A DNA stretch of 64,000 nt, taken from Paenibacillus sp. Soil787. GTDB lineage: Bacteria > Bacillota > Bacilli > Paenibacillales > NBRC-103111. Each line of letters starts with the position of its first letter. The first letter of the stretch is position 1. Below are positions 17,824 to 26,440 of this stretch, in pieces. The notes under the pieces are model-generated. The model saw only the letters and a program-made list of their open reading frames with translations. It was not told the DNA's origin and made no database searches. The position numbers and the translations under genes were made by a program. The stretch covers positions 40,414 through 104,413 of the forward strand of contig NZ_LMSP01000010.1 in the NCBI RefSeq assembly GCF_001429545.1, given 5' to 3'.

Positions 17824-18330
17824 ATGAAAACTTTACAGCAGCGCAAAAGAAAGTACAGAAGTGTGAAAGTCGGGCAAAAAGCCATTCCTGCATCATCGCC
17901 CTCTATCTCTTCGCAAGTTAAAGAGAACTTAGGAACACCAGTATGTGTAGTGCTCAAGAACGGTTCTCTATATTACGGAGTTCTAAACGAATTACAAGGT
18001 GACCAAGTCATTCTTCAAGGGTTCAAGGGAAATCGGAAGCTCCCCCGAAATAAAGTCAAAGCTAAAGCACAAATATCCAGCTTAGGAGGTTTGGGAGGCT
18101 TACTTGGCGGAGGCGGATTAGGAAGCATGCTTGGCCTTCTTGGTGGCGGGGGTTCTGGGGGATTATTTGGAGGCGGCTCTAACGGATTGCTGGGTGGACT
18201 TGGTAAAGGTGGTCCTGCAGCAGGTACTGCCGGGGGTGGAGGGTTCTTTGGTAACATAGGCAGCTTTTTTAAGCTGGGGATGGGAGTCATTTCTTTTATC
18301 ATGCCATTGATGAAAAATTTTTCGATTTGA
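17824..18330 (+). CDS. Glycine-rich protein with a small beta-barrel-like N-terminal region
   Basis: Not assigned to a named family. Residues 1-30 are basic (QQRKRKYRSVKVGQK). Residues 36-72 (GTPVCVVLKNGSLYYGVLNE, LQGFKGNRKLPRNK) have the strand pattern of small Sm/SH3-like barrels. A glycine-rich tract of GLGGLLGGGG type units spans about 86-145, and a hydrophobic segment GMGVISFIMPLM closes the protein. The ATG at 17824 lies about ten bases after AAAGGATGA; ATGs at 17791 and 17809 are alternatives. Between a yjcZ-like gene and a terminator, a spore coat or surface role is plausible but only inferred. Confidence 0.7.
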   Translation: MKTLQQRKRKYRSVKVGQKAIPASSPSISSQVKENLGTPVCVVLKNGSLYYGVLNELQGDQVILQGFKGNRKLPRNKVKAKAQISSLGGLGGLLGGGGLGSMLGLLGGGGSGGLFGGGSNGLLGGLGKGGPAAGTAGGGGFFGNIGSFFKLGMGVISFIMPLMKNFSI

Positions 18331-18371
18331 GAAAGTAGACTTCTGTACGCAAGATATTGCCGGGAGAAAAT

Positions 18372-18421
18372 AAAAAAGACAAGAACCGCAAAGCCTTGAT
18401 GCTGTGCGGTTTTTGTCTTTT
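18372..18421 (+). terminator. Bidirectional terminator
   Basis: AAAAGACAAGAACCGCA pairs with TGCGGTTTTTGTCTTTT. It serves the glycine-rich gene and, on the other strand, the converging MFS gene. Confidence 0.8.
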
Positions 18422-18467
18422 ATGGCGGCGCGGCCATATTAGAACGGAGACAGGATTTGACTTTTAT

Positions 18468-19871
18468 CTAATTTGAACCTGGTGAAACTACGGACTCTTC
18501 CAATTGCCTTGACTCCCGTCGCCGGCTCATGAATACCAAGGACAATGCAACTACTGTGAGGATAATCCCTAGCAATCTAAATCCTTCGAAGCTGAAGTTA
18601 CCTCCCATTACGATGCCTATCAACAATGAAGAGAGAATGGTTCCCAGGTATCTTGATGTATTAAATAATCCGGATGCTACACCGATTAGTTCTTTTGGAG
18701 AGCTTTTGAACAAGGCCGCTTGCATACCGACATTGTTTAGCCCATTGCTAATACCGAATGCAGCTAAAGCCAAACAGCTACTAATAACCGGTGAAGTTTG
18801 ATTCAATGTCACGATCCACACGGACCCGAGTGTCATCAGTATTGCGGACACAAGCAGTGCCGGCCTGGGTCCTGATTTATCGATCCATCGGCCTGCTATT
18901 GGAGAAGTAACGAGCGAGCACAAGCCTAAGCTAAGCATTAGAATCCCTGTATGGAACTCGTTGACATGACGTACCATTTGCAAGTAGGACGGAAGCCCGA
19001 AAAAGAGCGAGTAAAAAAGGACGTTAACGAGCATGAATTCGACATTGACCCAAGTCATCGCAGGATATTCGGCGAATGTGCGCAAAGGAATAAAGGGTGA
19101 CTTCGCTTTTAATTCATGTCGTACGAAAGCGACAAGCAGCACGAAGCCTATCAGCCCGAGCATAATATTGCTTAATGAGATTTGCCCAGATGATTTTGCT
19201 GAAAGTAAGGAGGTGAGCAGAGCAACCAGACCCACTGTGAATAGCAGGATCCCTGACGCGTCAATCAAATCAAACCATTTACGACAGGACATGCCCCGCG
19301 CAACGGATGTTAACGGTTCGTCCTTAGGAATATGCCGCCAAGATAATAGAAAGCTCATCACCACGAACGGAATATTGACGAAAAAGATAGCAGGCCAGCC
19401 CCACCAGTGAATGATGACCCCGCCAATAAAAGGTCCAATGGCTGCTGCTCCGGATAGGAATATGGACAAAACAGACAGCGCAGTCGCTTGTTTCTCCGTA
19501 ATATGAATTCGCACAATGGCCATTCCAACCGCAACCATCATGCTTGTTCCGATAGATTGCACAATGCGGAATACGATCAGCCACCCAAAGATTGGTGATA
19601 GTGGAGCTAATAAGGATGCAACGAAGGCTACAATAAGTCCGGTAAGAAATATCTTCCTGCGACCGAATAAATCGCTGGCCTTTCCCATGACAGGTTGAGC
19701 GATAGCACTCGCAATATAGAAAGAAAAAATAATCCAGGAAATAACTGTAAAGTCAAGTAAGAACACATTTTGCAGCCTTGGAATAGCAACTGAAACCATG
19801 GAAGAATTTAATGGGTTCAATAGTATCCCAAGGCCAACGGAAATCATCAACCACCTGCTGCGAGCATTCAT
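18468..19871 (-). CDS. MFS transporter, DHA2 drug:proton antiporter type
   Basis: Proton-driven exporter of 467 residues with about 14 hydrophobic helices. The first cytoplasmic loop carries GKASDLFGRRKIFLTG, the MFS motif A, and motif C-like glycines occur in LSGAAAIGPFIGGVIIHWWG with the usual GWPAIFFVNIPF following, typical for the EmrB/QacA branch. The gene is divergent from a LysR gene (about 115 bp between starts), which probably controls it. The exported compound is unknown. Confidence 0.9.
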   Translation of the reverse strand: MNARSRWLMISVGLGILLNPLNSSMVSVAIPRLQNVFLLDFTVISWIIFSFYIASAIAQPVMGKASDLFGRRKIFLTGLIVAFVASLLAPLSPIFGWLIVFRIVQSIGTSMMVAVGMAIVRIHITEKQATALSVLSIFLSGAAAIGPFIGGVIIHWWGWPAIFFVNIPFVVMSFLLSWRHIPKDEPLTSVARGMSCRKWFDLIDASGILLFTVGLVALLTSLLSAKSSGQISLSNIMLGLIGFVLLVAFVRHELKAKSPFIPLRTFAEYPAMTWVNVEFMLVNVLFYSLFFGLPSYLQMVRHVNEFHTGILMLSLGLCSLVTSPIAGRWIDKSGPRPALLVSAILMTLGSVWIVTLNQTSPVISSCLALAAFGISNGLNNVGMQAALFKSSPKELIGVASGLFNTSRYLGTILSSLLIGIVMGGNFSFEGFRLLGIILTVVALSLVFMSRRRESRQLEESVVSPGSN

Positions 19872-19985
19872 TTTTGGTCACCTCTCTAAGTGTATTGATG
19901 TCATCCTACCTGAAATCGATAATTTATTCCAACGCATTTTATGTTATGATTTCATTGACTTGAAGGAATGAATGGAGGGGACGAA

Positions 19986-20855
19986 ATGGAACTTCTTCAG
20001 CTGCAATATTTTCTCGCAGTAGCTCGATTGGAACATGTGACCGAAGCAGCACGAAGTCTGCATATTACTCAATCGTCACTAAGCAAAACGATTGGGCGCC
20101 TGGAGGAGGATCTAGGGGTTCCTCTATTCGATCGAACGGGGAGGAAGCTGCGATTAAATGAGTTCGGAAGCAGATTCCTTCGCAGTGCGGAAAGGGCTTT
20201 GTTTGAATTGGAACAGGGGAAGCAAGAGATTAGCGATTTATCCAGCCCGGAACATGGTACAATCGAATTGGCGGTGACGAACGCAAGCACGTTGCCAAAT
20301 ATCCTTCGAGAGTTTCGGAAAAAGCATCCCCATATTCAATTTCATGTGCAAATGCTGACCACGCAGGAAATGGTTACGCTTCTTCATAGAGGAGAGGTCG
20401 ATTTCTGCTTGTCCTCACCTCCCATACAAGGGGATGACATTGAATGTCAAATCGTGTTTGTCGACCCCATCCTTGTAGCTGTTCCAAAGGGGCATCGGCT
20501 GGCAGACCGAAGCAGCGTAACTTTGGCAGAACTTAAGGATGAATGGTTTGTCGGTGTAAAGAGAGGCTACAGTACTCGCGATTTAACAGATTCCGTATGT
20601 AAATCGGCTGGATTTGCACCTAACTATGTGTTTGAGGGAAATGAGCCTGCCAGGCTAAGTGCTCTTGTGGAAGCCGGAATTGGCATTGCCTTCATACCAA
20701 GCACGGCAATGAATTCAAGGGAACATATCCACTATCTTCACGTAGAGGAACACGAATTGGTACGGGAGATTGCTTTATTACGGCACAGAAATCGGTACAT
20801 CTCGCGGGCTGCTCTGGAATTCCGTGAGGTCGTTGTAGAATATTTTGGTCGATAA
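19986..20855 (+). CDS. LysR-family transcriptional regulator
   Basis: Regulator of 289 residues. The ATG at 19986 has GGAGGGG six bases upstream and starts the canonical MELLQLQYFLAVARLEHVT; the frame from 19968 is longer but lacks such a site. The helix-turn-helix is VTEAARSLHITQSSLSKTIG, and the effector domain begins near residue 88 (GTIELAVTNASTLPNILREF). It resembles the CynR/GltC-like branch. It faces away from the MFS exporter at 18468-19871, so that gene is its likely target. Confidence 0.9.
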   Translation: MELLQLQYFLAVARLEHVTEAARSLHITQSSLSKTIGRLEEDLGVPLFDRTGRKLRLNEFGSRFLRSAERALFELEQGKQEISDLSSPEHGTIELAVTNASTLPNILREFRKKHPHIQFHVQMLTTQEMVTLLHRGEVDFCLSSPPIQGDDIECQIVFVDPILVAVPKGHRLADRSSVTLAELKDEWFVGVKRGYSTRDLTDSVCKSAGFAPNYVFEGNEPARLSALVEAGIGIAFIPSTAMNSREHIHYLHVEEHELVREIALLRHRNRYISRAALEFREVVVEYFGR

Positions 20856-20887
20856 CCAAACAGGCAATTTAATCATGCTTCACCACT

Positions 20888-20917
20888 AAAAAAGACACCC
20901 GAGAAGGTGTCTTTTTT
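20888..20917. terminator. Bidirectional terminator between convergent genes
   Basis: AAAAAAGACACC and GGTGTCTTTTTT pair perfectly over a short loop, between the LysR gene (+) and the ArsR gene (-). Confidence 0.85.
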
Positions 20918-20940
20918 GTGTGGAAGCGGGGAGAGACTCC

Positions 20941-21270
20941 CTACTGCTTTCCCTTTCCCTGCAATTCGTTCAAATATTCATCCAAACGATCGAAGCGCTC
21001 CTCCCACATGCAGCGGTAAGATTCCAGCCAGGTGTTCATTTCTACGAAGGGCTGGGCCCGGAGCTTATAAATGCGCCGATTGGCACTGGGCTGTACTTCA
21101 ACAAACCCCGCGTCGCTTAGGACGCGGAGATGTTTGGAAACTTGTGGCTGCTGGAGGCTGAGGCGCTCGGCGATTTCCCCTACGGTGAGGGGACCGCTCC
21201 GCAGGAGTTCGACGATGTGCAATCGGTTGGGCTCTGCTAGTGCGCTCCAGGTTGTTGTGTTCAAGCCCAT
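20941..21270 (-). CDS. ArsR-family winged-helix regulator
   Basis: Small repressor-type regulator of 109 residues. The recognition region is GPLTVGEIAERLSLQQPQVS followed by KHLRVLSDAGFVEVQPSANR, typical of the ArsR branch that accompanies SRPBCC (AHSA1) proteins. No metal-binding cysteine pair is visible, so metal sensing is unlikely. The ATG at 21270 gives better spacing to AAGGAG than the ATG at 21276. It is the last gene of a three-gene minus-strand set: SRPBCC, DoxX, ArsR. Confidence 0.87.
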   Translation of the reverse strand: MGLNTTTWSALAEPNRLHIVELLRSGPLTVGEIAERLSLQQPQVSKHLRVLSDAGFVEVQPSANRRIYKLRAQPFVEMNTWLESYRCMWEERFDRLDEYLNELQGKGKQ

Positions 21271-21327
21271 GTTCATGCGCTCCTTCCTTCAACATATACG
21301 GGCAAGGAAGTTCTTGTATAGTTCGGT

Positions 21328-21726
21328 TTATGCCGCTAAGCGGGGTGGCTGGCTAACTGATGCAGCTCTTTGTTTCCTATGATAACACACATAAGACCCG
21401 CCGATGATAACAAATCCGATGATGAAAAACGCCGCGCCGCCGACAGGATCGCCCACCGCGATATTTGAATACATGGCACCGACAAGGTCAAATGTAAGCC
21501 CGGCATAAGCCCATTCCTTTATTCTCGGAAAGCCAGGAATCAGAATCGCTACAAGACCTAATAATTTGGCTACGCCCAGAAAGGGCAGGAGGTAAGAGGG
21601 ATAGCCTAAATGAGCAAATAAGGCAACAGCATCTGCTGCATAGAGGATATCTGGGATAGCACCAAAGCCCATTAAGACGACCAACAAACCTGTAAAAATC
21701 CAATACATAACTTTTGTTTTTTTCAT
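21328..21726 (-). CDS. DoxX-family membrane protein
   Basis: Integral membrane protein of 132 residues with four hydrophobic helices. Motifs such as YPSYLLPFLGVAKLLGLVAI and IKEWAYAGLTFDLVGA match the DoxX-like (DUF6764/DoxX_2) family. Family members associate with redox or quinone-linked membrane complexes, but the role of this type is not known. It is 40 bp downstream of the SRPBCC gene and 51 bp upstream of the arsR-like gene, so all three are probably co-transcribed. Confidence 0.85.
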   Translation of the reverse strand: MKKTKVMYWIFTGLLVVLMGFGAIPDILYAADAVALFAHLGYPSYLLPFLGVAKLLGLVAILIPGFPRIKEWAYAGLTFDLVGAMYSNIAVGDPVGGAAFFIIGFVIIGGSYVCYHRKQRAASVSQPPRLAA

Positions 21727-21766
21727 AAAATATTACTCCCTTCGATTTATAATTTGATATTGGTTC

Positions 21767-22252
21767 TTACATAGCGGACAGTTGCTCCTCGAGACGATCC
21801 ATTGTTGATTTGGCGCCCTCGACGGCTCCATATTCCTTGACCGCTTTCTCTAGATCAGCGGCAGATTTGAAGCGCGCCGTCATCGTGAGCTCTGTCGTTG
21901 TATTAGCCTGCTCCGCAAACGTGACCGTCACATGAAATGGTTCGTCTTCATCACCCCCGCCATGGGCGTATACGAGTCGTTCGGGGCTCACGATCTCGTG
22001 GTAGACAATTTTATTATCATAATCGACGCCATCCGGACCATGCATAATGTAACGCCATACCCCGCCTGTTCTAACATCAATTTCTTGAACCGTAGTCGTA
22101 AAGCCCTTGGGTCCCCACCATTTCGGCAAATGCTCCGGATCCGTCCAAGCCTTGAAAACCGATTCCCTCGGAGCATGAAAGATACGGGTGACACGGAGTT
22201 CTTGACCTACAATGGATGTGAGCGTGTTATTCGATTCCTGAGCGTTATTCAT
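21767..22252 (-). CDS. SRPBCC (AHSA1) domain protein
   Basis: START-like hydrophobic-cavity protein of 161 residues. The ATG at 22252 has GGAGG eight bases upstream; a GTG/ATG reading from 22267 lacks one. The fold signature is LRVTRIFHAPRESVFKAWTD followed by PEHLPKWWGPKGFTT, with TMDRLEEQL at the C-terminus, typical of AHSA1 proteins. Such proteins are usually found with ArsR regulators and DoxX partners, as here. The ligand and biochemical role are unknown. Confidence 0.9.
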   Translation of the reverse strand: MNNAQESNNTLTSIVGQELRVTRIFHAPRESVFKAWTDPEHLPKWWGPKGFTTTVQEIDVRTGGVWRYIMHGPDGVDYDNKIVYHEIVSPERLVYAHGGGDEDEPFHVTVTFAEQANTTTELTMTARFKSAADLEKAVKEYGAVEGAKSTMDRLEEQLSAM

Positions 22253-22520
22253 ATAACCATCCTCCAAATTTTGTTTGTTCTTGCTTTCTGTATTGAATAT
22301 ACCACAATAGGAATATTCCTGTAAAGGAATATTTATGAGTTATTTTCAGATATAGAATTCGTATCAAACTAGGCGACCATAAATTTTATTCCGTCTAACA
22401 TAGAACGATAGTTAACAATTTCGTTATCTTGCTGTTTCATTCGAGAATGCGTACAAAAGCTGACTTTCGGGGTTATACTGTACGCAGAGTAACGATACGA
22501 GCAAAGAGGGGGCTTACAGC

Positions 22521-23234
22521 ATGCCTGAGAATCTATCGCAAAGATCGGCTGATCTGGACTGGAATTTCATCCAACAATCGCTGGACGAGCACGGTTATGC
22601 CAAATTACCTGGCTTGTTAAACCATACGGAATGTAAGGAAATTATTAGCACTTACGAGGAAGAAGGCCGCTTTCGATCGACCATTGACATGGCCCGTTAC
22701 CGCTTCGGGGTCGGGGAGTACAAATATTACAACGCGCCTCTTCCTTTTTTGCTTCAACAGCTGCGCGAAGGTTTGTATCCGGAACTTGCCATAACAGCTA
22801 ATCGCTGGCTAGAACAATTGGGGCATAAGGCTTCCTTTCCGGCAACATTAACGGAATTCCTTGATCAATGCCATCAAGAGGGGCAGAACCGTCCAACCCC
22901 ATTGATCCTGAAATATGAGGCCGGGGGATACAATTGTCTGCATCAAGATTTGTATGGGAAAGTATTTTTTCCTTTTCAGGTCGTATTCGCTCTTAATCAA
23001 AGAGAAGTAGATTTCACAGGCGGGGAGTTACTATTGGTGGAGCAGCGTCCGAGGGCGCAAAGTAGAGGCCATGTCATCACACTGAAACAAGGGGAAGGTC
23101 TGATTTTTCCAACCAATCATCGTCCCGTTTTGGGAACGCGCGGCTATTATAAAACAACTCTTCGACACGGTGTAAGCACTGTTACAACGGGTACAAGATA
23201 TAGTTTGGGTATTATATTTCACGATGCGAAGTAA
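22521..23234 (+). CDS. 2OG-Fe(II) oxygenase
   Basis: Non-haem iron, 2-oxoglutarate-dependent oxygenase of 237 residues. The iron ligands are His and Asp of CLHQDLYGKVFFPFQ and the later His in TTLRHGVST; Arg in GTRYSLGIIFHDA would bind 2-oxoglutarate. This layout matches a bacterial group of stand-alone oxygenases related to AlkB/PhyH folds, often next to DNA-repair genes, but no such neighbour is present. It may act on alkylated nucleic acid or a small molecule. GAGGGGGCTTACAGC precedes the ATG. It has no operon partner. Confidence 0.85.
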   Translation: MPENLSQRSADLDWNFIQQSLDEHGYAKLPGLLNHTECKEIISTYEEEGRFRSTIDMARYRFGVGEYKYYNAPLPFLLQQLREGLYPELAITANRWLEQLGHKASFPATLTEFLDQCHQEGQNRPTPLILKYEAGGYNCLHQDLYGKVFFPFQVVFALNQREVDFTGGELLLVEQRPRAQSRGHVITLKQGEGLIFPTNHRPVLGTRGYYKTTLRHGVSTVTTGTRYSLGIIFHDAK

Positions 23235-23280
23235 TGAGCATAGTCCACTTTAGCGCCTTCTCGTTCCGCAGAGAACAACT

Positions 23281-23388
23281 CTGTCCCAAAAGGACAGCCC
23301 CCGATTGGCGGAGGTCCTCATGGATTCGTGTAATCATCTTCAAGATAGATACCCTCAAGGTCTATAACCCTATTGGGACAGCCCCCGT
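23281..23388. repeat. Directly repeated GGGACAGCCCCCG block
   Basis: GGACAGCCCCCG occurs at 23292-23303 and again as GGGACAGCCCCCG at 23375-23387, about 83 bp apart. The first copy is preceded by CTGTCC, giving a small hairpin. The block fills the gap between two converging genes. It looks like a short mobile or former IS end, but no transposase is nearby. Confidence 0.4.
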
Positions 23389-23395
23389 TTGAATT

Positions 23396-24958
23396 TTATT
23401 GAACAACCAAAGTAGCTGCTTGAAAATTTACTGGTAAATAATCATTAGGATCTGTTGCGCTGCTTGTTACTGTTTCAACATACCAGGTGTAATCCCCAAC
23501 AATGGTGGGTGCCATCCAGTTAGTAAATGTAAAAGTCACACTCTGATTCCCGCTAAGTCCAGCATTATTTAAATACAGATAATTACCGGAAAAAGACAAA
23601 TTGCCGCTCAGTATGGTTCCATCGCTTTTTACAGCCGTGACGTTAGCTGCAGTTGGGTCTGGCCATTTCGGAGGCGCCATAACTTTAACTTTGGTAATAG
23701 GATAAGTAGAGGGAGCGCGCAGCGTTACTTTGACTGTTTGTGCAGATGCTGCTGGAACGGTAACTTTATCGATTGATGCTGTACCCCTGCCATAAGAACC
23801 GCGAATACGCAAGAATTCTGCATAATATTTGTCCGCCGTTGCTTTGTCATGAATAATCATCAAGTTTTCACTGTTCGTGTCGTTGGCATTCGCACTTGCA
23901 TTAAAAGAACCCGTTACGACAACACCTGTCATATAACCTTTATCTGCTATCAGTACCTTGTCATGCAGCTTTCCGCCATATGGGTTGTCAGCAATACTTA
24001 CTGGAATATCAGCATCTGCTAGATAAGCTAGTTCTCCGTAAGGTCCGTTAGAACCATATTGGCTCAAATCGAAAATACCCTCGACATTAACACCACGAGT
24101 TTTAGCATTAATGATGGCCGTTCTTAGGTTATCATCTGTAAAGGAAAAATAATCGAAGTATAAGTTGTATTTGGCATTGATCACAACATCAATGAGAGGT
24201 TGAATAGGATTATCTTCCGGTGCAAAATAAACTTCAACTGGAAAGCTGCCGGTTGATGTGTTAATCGTTACTTTTTGCTGAGCCGGCGTAGATGGGGATG
24301 CGGTTTTGGTGAATTGACCATATACATACATCTCTTCAAAATCCGTTTTATACACATTCGCAAGACTTGAGGAATTCCAAAGAATCGTGTTATTAAAATT
24401 GTTGGCATTACAAGTATCGGTCACATTTGTGCTGCCCATCCAGACCTTTTGCCCATCAATGATCGCATATTTATTATGCATTAGCGCGCTGCGGTTATCG
24501 CCTTTTACACTAATACCTGCATTTATCAGCTGTTGAGTAAATGTGTTTGTGATGTAGTCGGAATCTGTGACGATACGAATATTCACACCTCGGTTTTTGG
24601 CACGAATAACAGCATCTACAAATGGTTGATAGCGAATTTCATAAAATGCACCGTCAAAGCTAGTTGTAGCCCCATCAATAACCGGGATAAAAGCGTCAAC
24701 AAGATTGGTACCTGTCCCGGGACCGAAAGAAACGGTCTCAGTGTCATAGGTAACAGCTTGAACCACAGTCTGATTTAATGGCAGCATGATTCCGAGGGTA
24801 AGGAGTACTGCTTGCAAAGGAACTAGCATTTTTTTAGTAGATAAGAAAGTATAAGTTTTATACTTTTGCTTCGCATCTACCTTGACAAACGCGCTCGTCC
24901 CTGAAGGACGACAGAGTCGTTTATCCTTGAATGGTTTTACAATAAACAAGAAATTCAC
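23396..24958 (-). CDS. Secreted phospholipase D-like (HKD) protein
   Basis: Two PLD catalytic motifs are complete: HNKYAIIDGQKVWMGSTN in the first half and HDKVLIADKGYMTGVVVTGSFN in the second, so a full two-lobe active site forms. A C-terminal beta-sandwich of about 100 residues follows. A hydrophobic segment (LVPLQAVLLTLGIMLPLNQT) is a likely signal peptide, but the open frame begins 44 residues earlier at a GTG (24958) with AGAAGG almost touching it. An internal ATG at 24829 is an alternative start. It probably cleaves phosphodiester bonds in phospholipid, teichoic acid or nucleic acid outside the cell. Confidence 0.85.
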   Translation of the reverse strand: MNFLFIVKPFKDKRLCRPSGTSAFVKVDAKQKYKTYTFLSTKKMLVPLQAVLLTLGIMLPLNQTVVQAVTYDTETVSFGPGTGTNLVDAFIPVIDGATTSFDGAFYEIRYQPFVDAVIRAKNRGVNIRIVTDSDYITNTFTQQLINAGISVKGDNRSALMHNKYAIIDGQKVWMGSTNVTDTCNANNFNNTILWNSSSLANVYKTDFEEMYVYGQFTKTASPSTPAQQKVTINTSTGSFPVEVYFAPEDNPIQPLIDVVINAKYNLYFDYFSFTDDNLRTAIINAKTRGVNVEGIFDLSQYGSNGPYGELAYLADADIPVSIADNPYGGKLHDKVLIADKGYMTGVVVTGSFNASANANDTNSENLMIIHDKATADKYYAEFLRIRGSYGRGTASIDKVTVPAASAQTVKVTLRAPSTYPITKVKVMAPPKWPDPTAANVTAVKSDGTILSGNLSFSGNYLYLNNAGLSGNQSVTFTFTNWMAPTIVGDYTWYVETVTSSATDPNDYLPVNFQAATLVVQ

Positions 24959-25194
24959 CTTCTTCTATATTGTTGTCTTCCTACGAGAAAGACTCAATTT
25001 ATAGAATATGATGAATTTGTTATGGGAGTAGCCGAAAAATGTTAAATAAATATATAGAAATTTACTCCCAATCAAATGTTTGAAACGTTCTGGTTTCCGC
25101 AGATTCCCTAGTTTTGAGACATTGGAGTGCACAGCTAGAAGTGTTTATTCACCCGAAGGGAGATTCTGTTCTTTCCAGAAACAGCTTGGAGGCC

Positions 25195-25405
25195 TCGCGT
25201 TTGCTTGAACCATTGGATTTTATCCACTGATTTTCCCATTCAGGCCTAACAATGACATCTAACATTGGATTATTTCCAATCGAATTGCCTCAAAACGCTA
25301 ATATTCATAGTAAATGTTAGTTTCTATTGGATTTTCTCCAATCAAAGTCGGATATCCAAAGCCCGAATTGATATTTTATTGGATTTTCTCCAATGTAATG
25401 CAGAG
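25195..25405. repeat. Cluster of ATTGGA-type palindromic repeats
   Basis: Four units: CCATTGGATTTTATCCACTG near 25210, ATTGGATTATTTCCAAT at 25264-25280, and ATTGGATTTTCTCCAAT at 25326-25342 and 25378-25394. Each is a 6-bp inverted repeat with a five-base spacer. The same family occurs at 9.8 kb. The 25.0-25.2 kb stretch before it shows nothing else recognisable. Confidence 0.65.
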
Positions 25406-25458
25406 ACCACATAGCTTATGAGATCCAGTTTGAAAAATGTCATTATAAATCGGATTTG

Positions 25459-25599
25459 ATGATGTTAAAAATGATGTATGAATGGACACGGGACTTTGAG
25501 CAAAATAGAGCCAACTTTGAAACCAAGTTAAAACTATATAATAAGAAACTGATTAGATTACATGATAATAACAATCTGAATTTGTTAGGTAAACAATAA
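25459..25599 (+). CDS. Possible small ORF or gene remnant (46 aa)
   Basis: ATG-started frame encoding MMLKMMYEWTRDFEQNRANF followed by a lysine-rich, helix-like tail. The sense frame stays open a little upstream without a ribosome site, so this may be the tail of a lost gene. No family was recognised. Confidence 0.25.
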   Translation: MMLKMMYEWTRDFEQNRANFETKLKLYNKKLIRLHDNNNLNLLGKQ

Positions 25600-25776
25600 T
25601 GAAGTTTTCGCAGAAATCGCAAAAAGAAAAGACCTTAACACCGGGTGTGTACCGACGTTAAAGTCTTATTCGTGTTTTGACAACAATTCGCCTTTGTCGT
25701 GTATTGAAAGTGCCAACCTTTTGTCGCATATGTGAGCATGCCACAATCTGAATGAAACCTAAGTAAATCACCTGTT

Positions 25777-26382
25777 CTATCCCGGCTTCACTTTAGATTC
25801 AACAGACACTCCTGAATCGACTGCGCCGTAATTACCAGCAGCAAAACGGTCAATAACGTCGAGCGGTAAGTGATCTATTACAAGTTGGCCGTAATGCGCA
25901 TCCTGTATGATGCCGTTGTCGTCGATCAAGAATTCGGCCGGGATGCGGTAGAAGTTGGATCCTTCCTCCCGAATCAAAGCAAAACCTTCAGCCGCCGCCT
26001 CAGCTACGAACTTCTCTGTATTCGTATCAGCCATTGTCGCTTGCACCTTCTCCTCGGACACTTCGACGCCATATAGGTCATAGAGAGTGGCTTGAGGATC
26101 AGCAATTAACGGGAATGGCGCTTCCTGCAGGTTGACATACGGGGACATGTTAGTTTCCGGAGACTCGAACACCGCTACTATCTCTAGTCCTTGCAGGCTC
26201 CACTGGTTGTAGCGCCGGATGAAATGCCGCACCCGCAAGTTGCACATCGCGCAGCCGGCATTGCGAAAGAACGCGAGCAGTACCTTACGTCCTCGAAGAT
26301 CGGACAACTGGAGAGGAACTCCGTCGACACCTGTGAACGTGAAATCAGGGGCGAGATCCCCCTTAGATAATGGAATTCTCAT
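25777..26382 (-). CDS. Peroxiredoxin/redoxin-domain protein
   Basis: Thioredoxin-fold protein of 201 residues from the AhpC/TSA-redoxin group. The start of the fold is GDLAPDFTFTGVDGVPLQLS, and the redox site is FFRNAGCAMCNLRVRHF, a CxxC arrangement in place of the single peroxidatic cysteine of classical peroxiredoxins. This suggests a thiol-disulphide or atypical 2-Cys peroxidase activity on peroxides in the cytoplasm. It lies directly downstream of a Crp/Fnr regulator on the same strand (58 bp), which may control it in response to oxidative or redox signals (inference). Confidence 0.87.
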   Translation of the reverse strand: MRIPLSKGDLAPDFTFTGVDGVPLQLSDLRGRKVLLAFFRNAGCAMCNLRVRHFIRRYNQWSLQGLEIVAVFESPETNMSPYVNLQEAPFPLIADPQATLYDLYGVEVSEEKVQATMADTNTEKFVAEAAAEGFALIREEGSNFYRIPAEFLIDDNGIIQDAHYGQLVIDHLPLDVIDRFAAGNYGAVDSGVSVESKVKPG

Positions 26383-26440
26383 TGATAAGCCTCCTAGCCA
26401 TGTAATGGGTAAACCTTAGTCTGGCCCGACTGACTTTACT

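Noticed and set aside
18015..18302. Proline-rich minus-strand frame
   Set aside because: It is the complement of the glycine-rich tract of the plus-strand gene; GGN codons read as NCC proline codons on the other strand.
24829..24958. Certain choice of start for the phospholipase D-like gene
   Set aside because: Neither the GTG at 24958 nor the ATG at 24829 has a well-spaced ribosome site, so the longer frame is given with this doubt noted.
25195..25405. CRISPR array
   Set aside because: The repeats are short palindromes with irregular spacing and variable neighbours; no cas gene is nearby.
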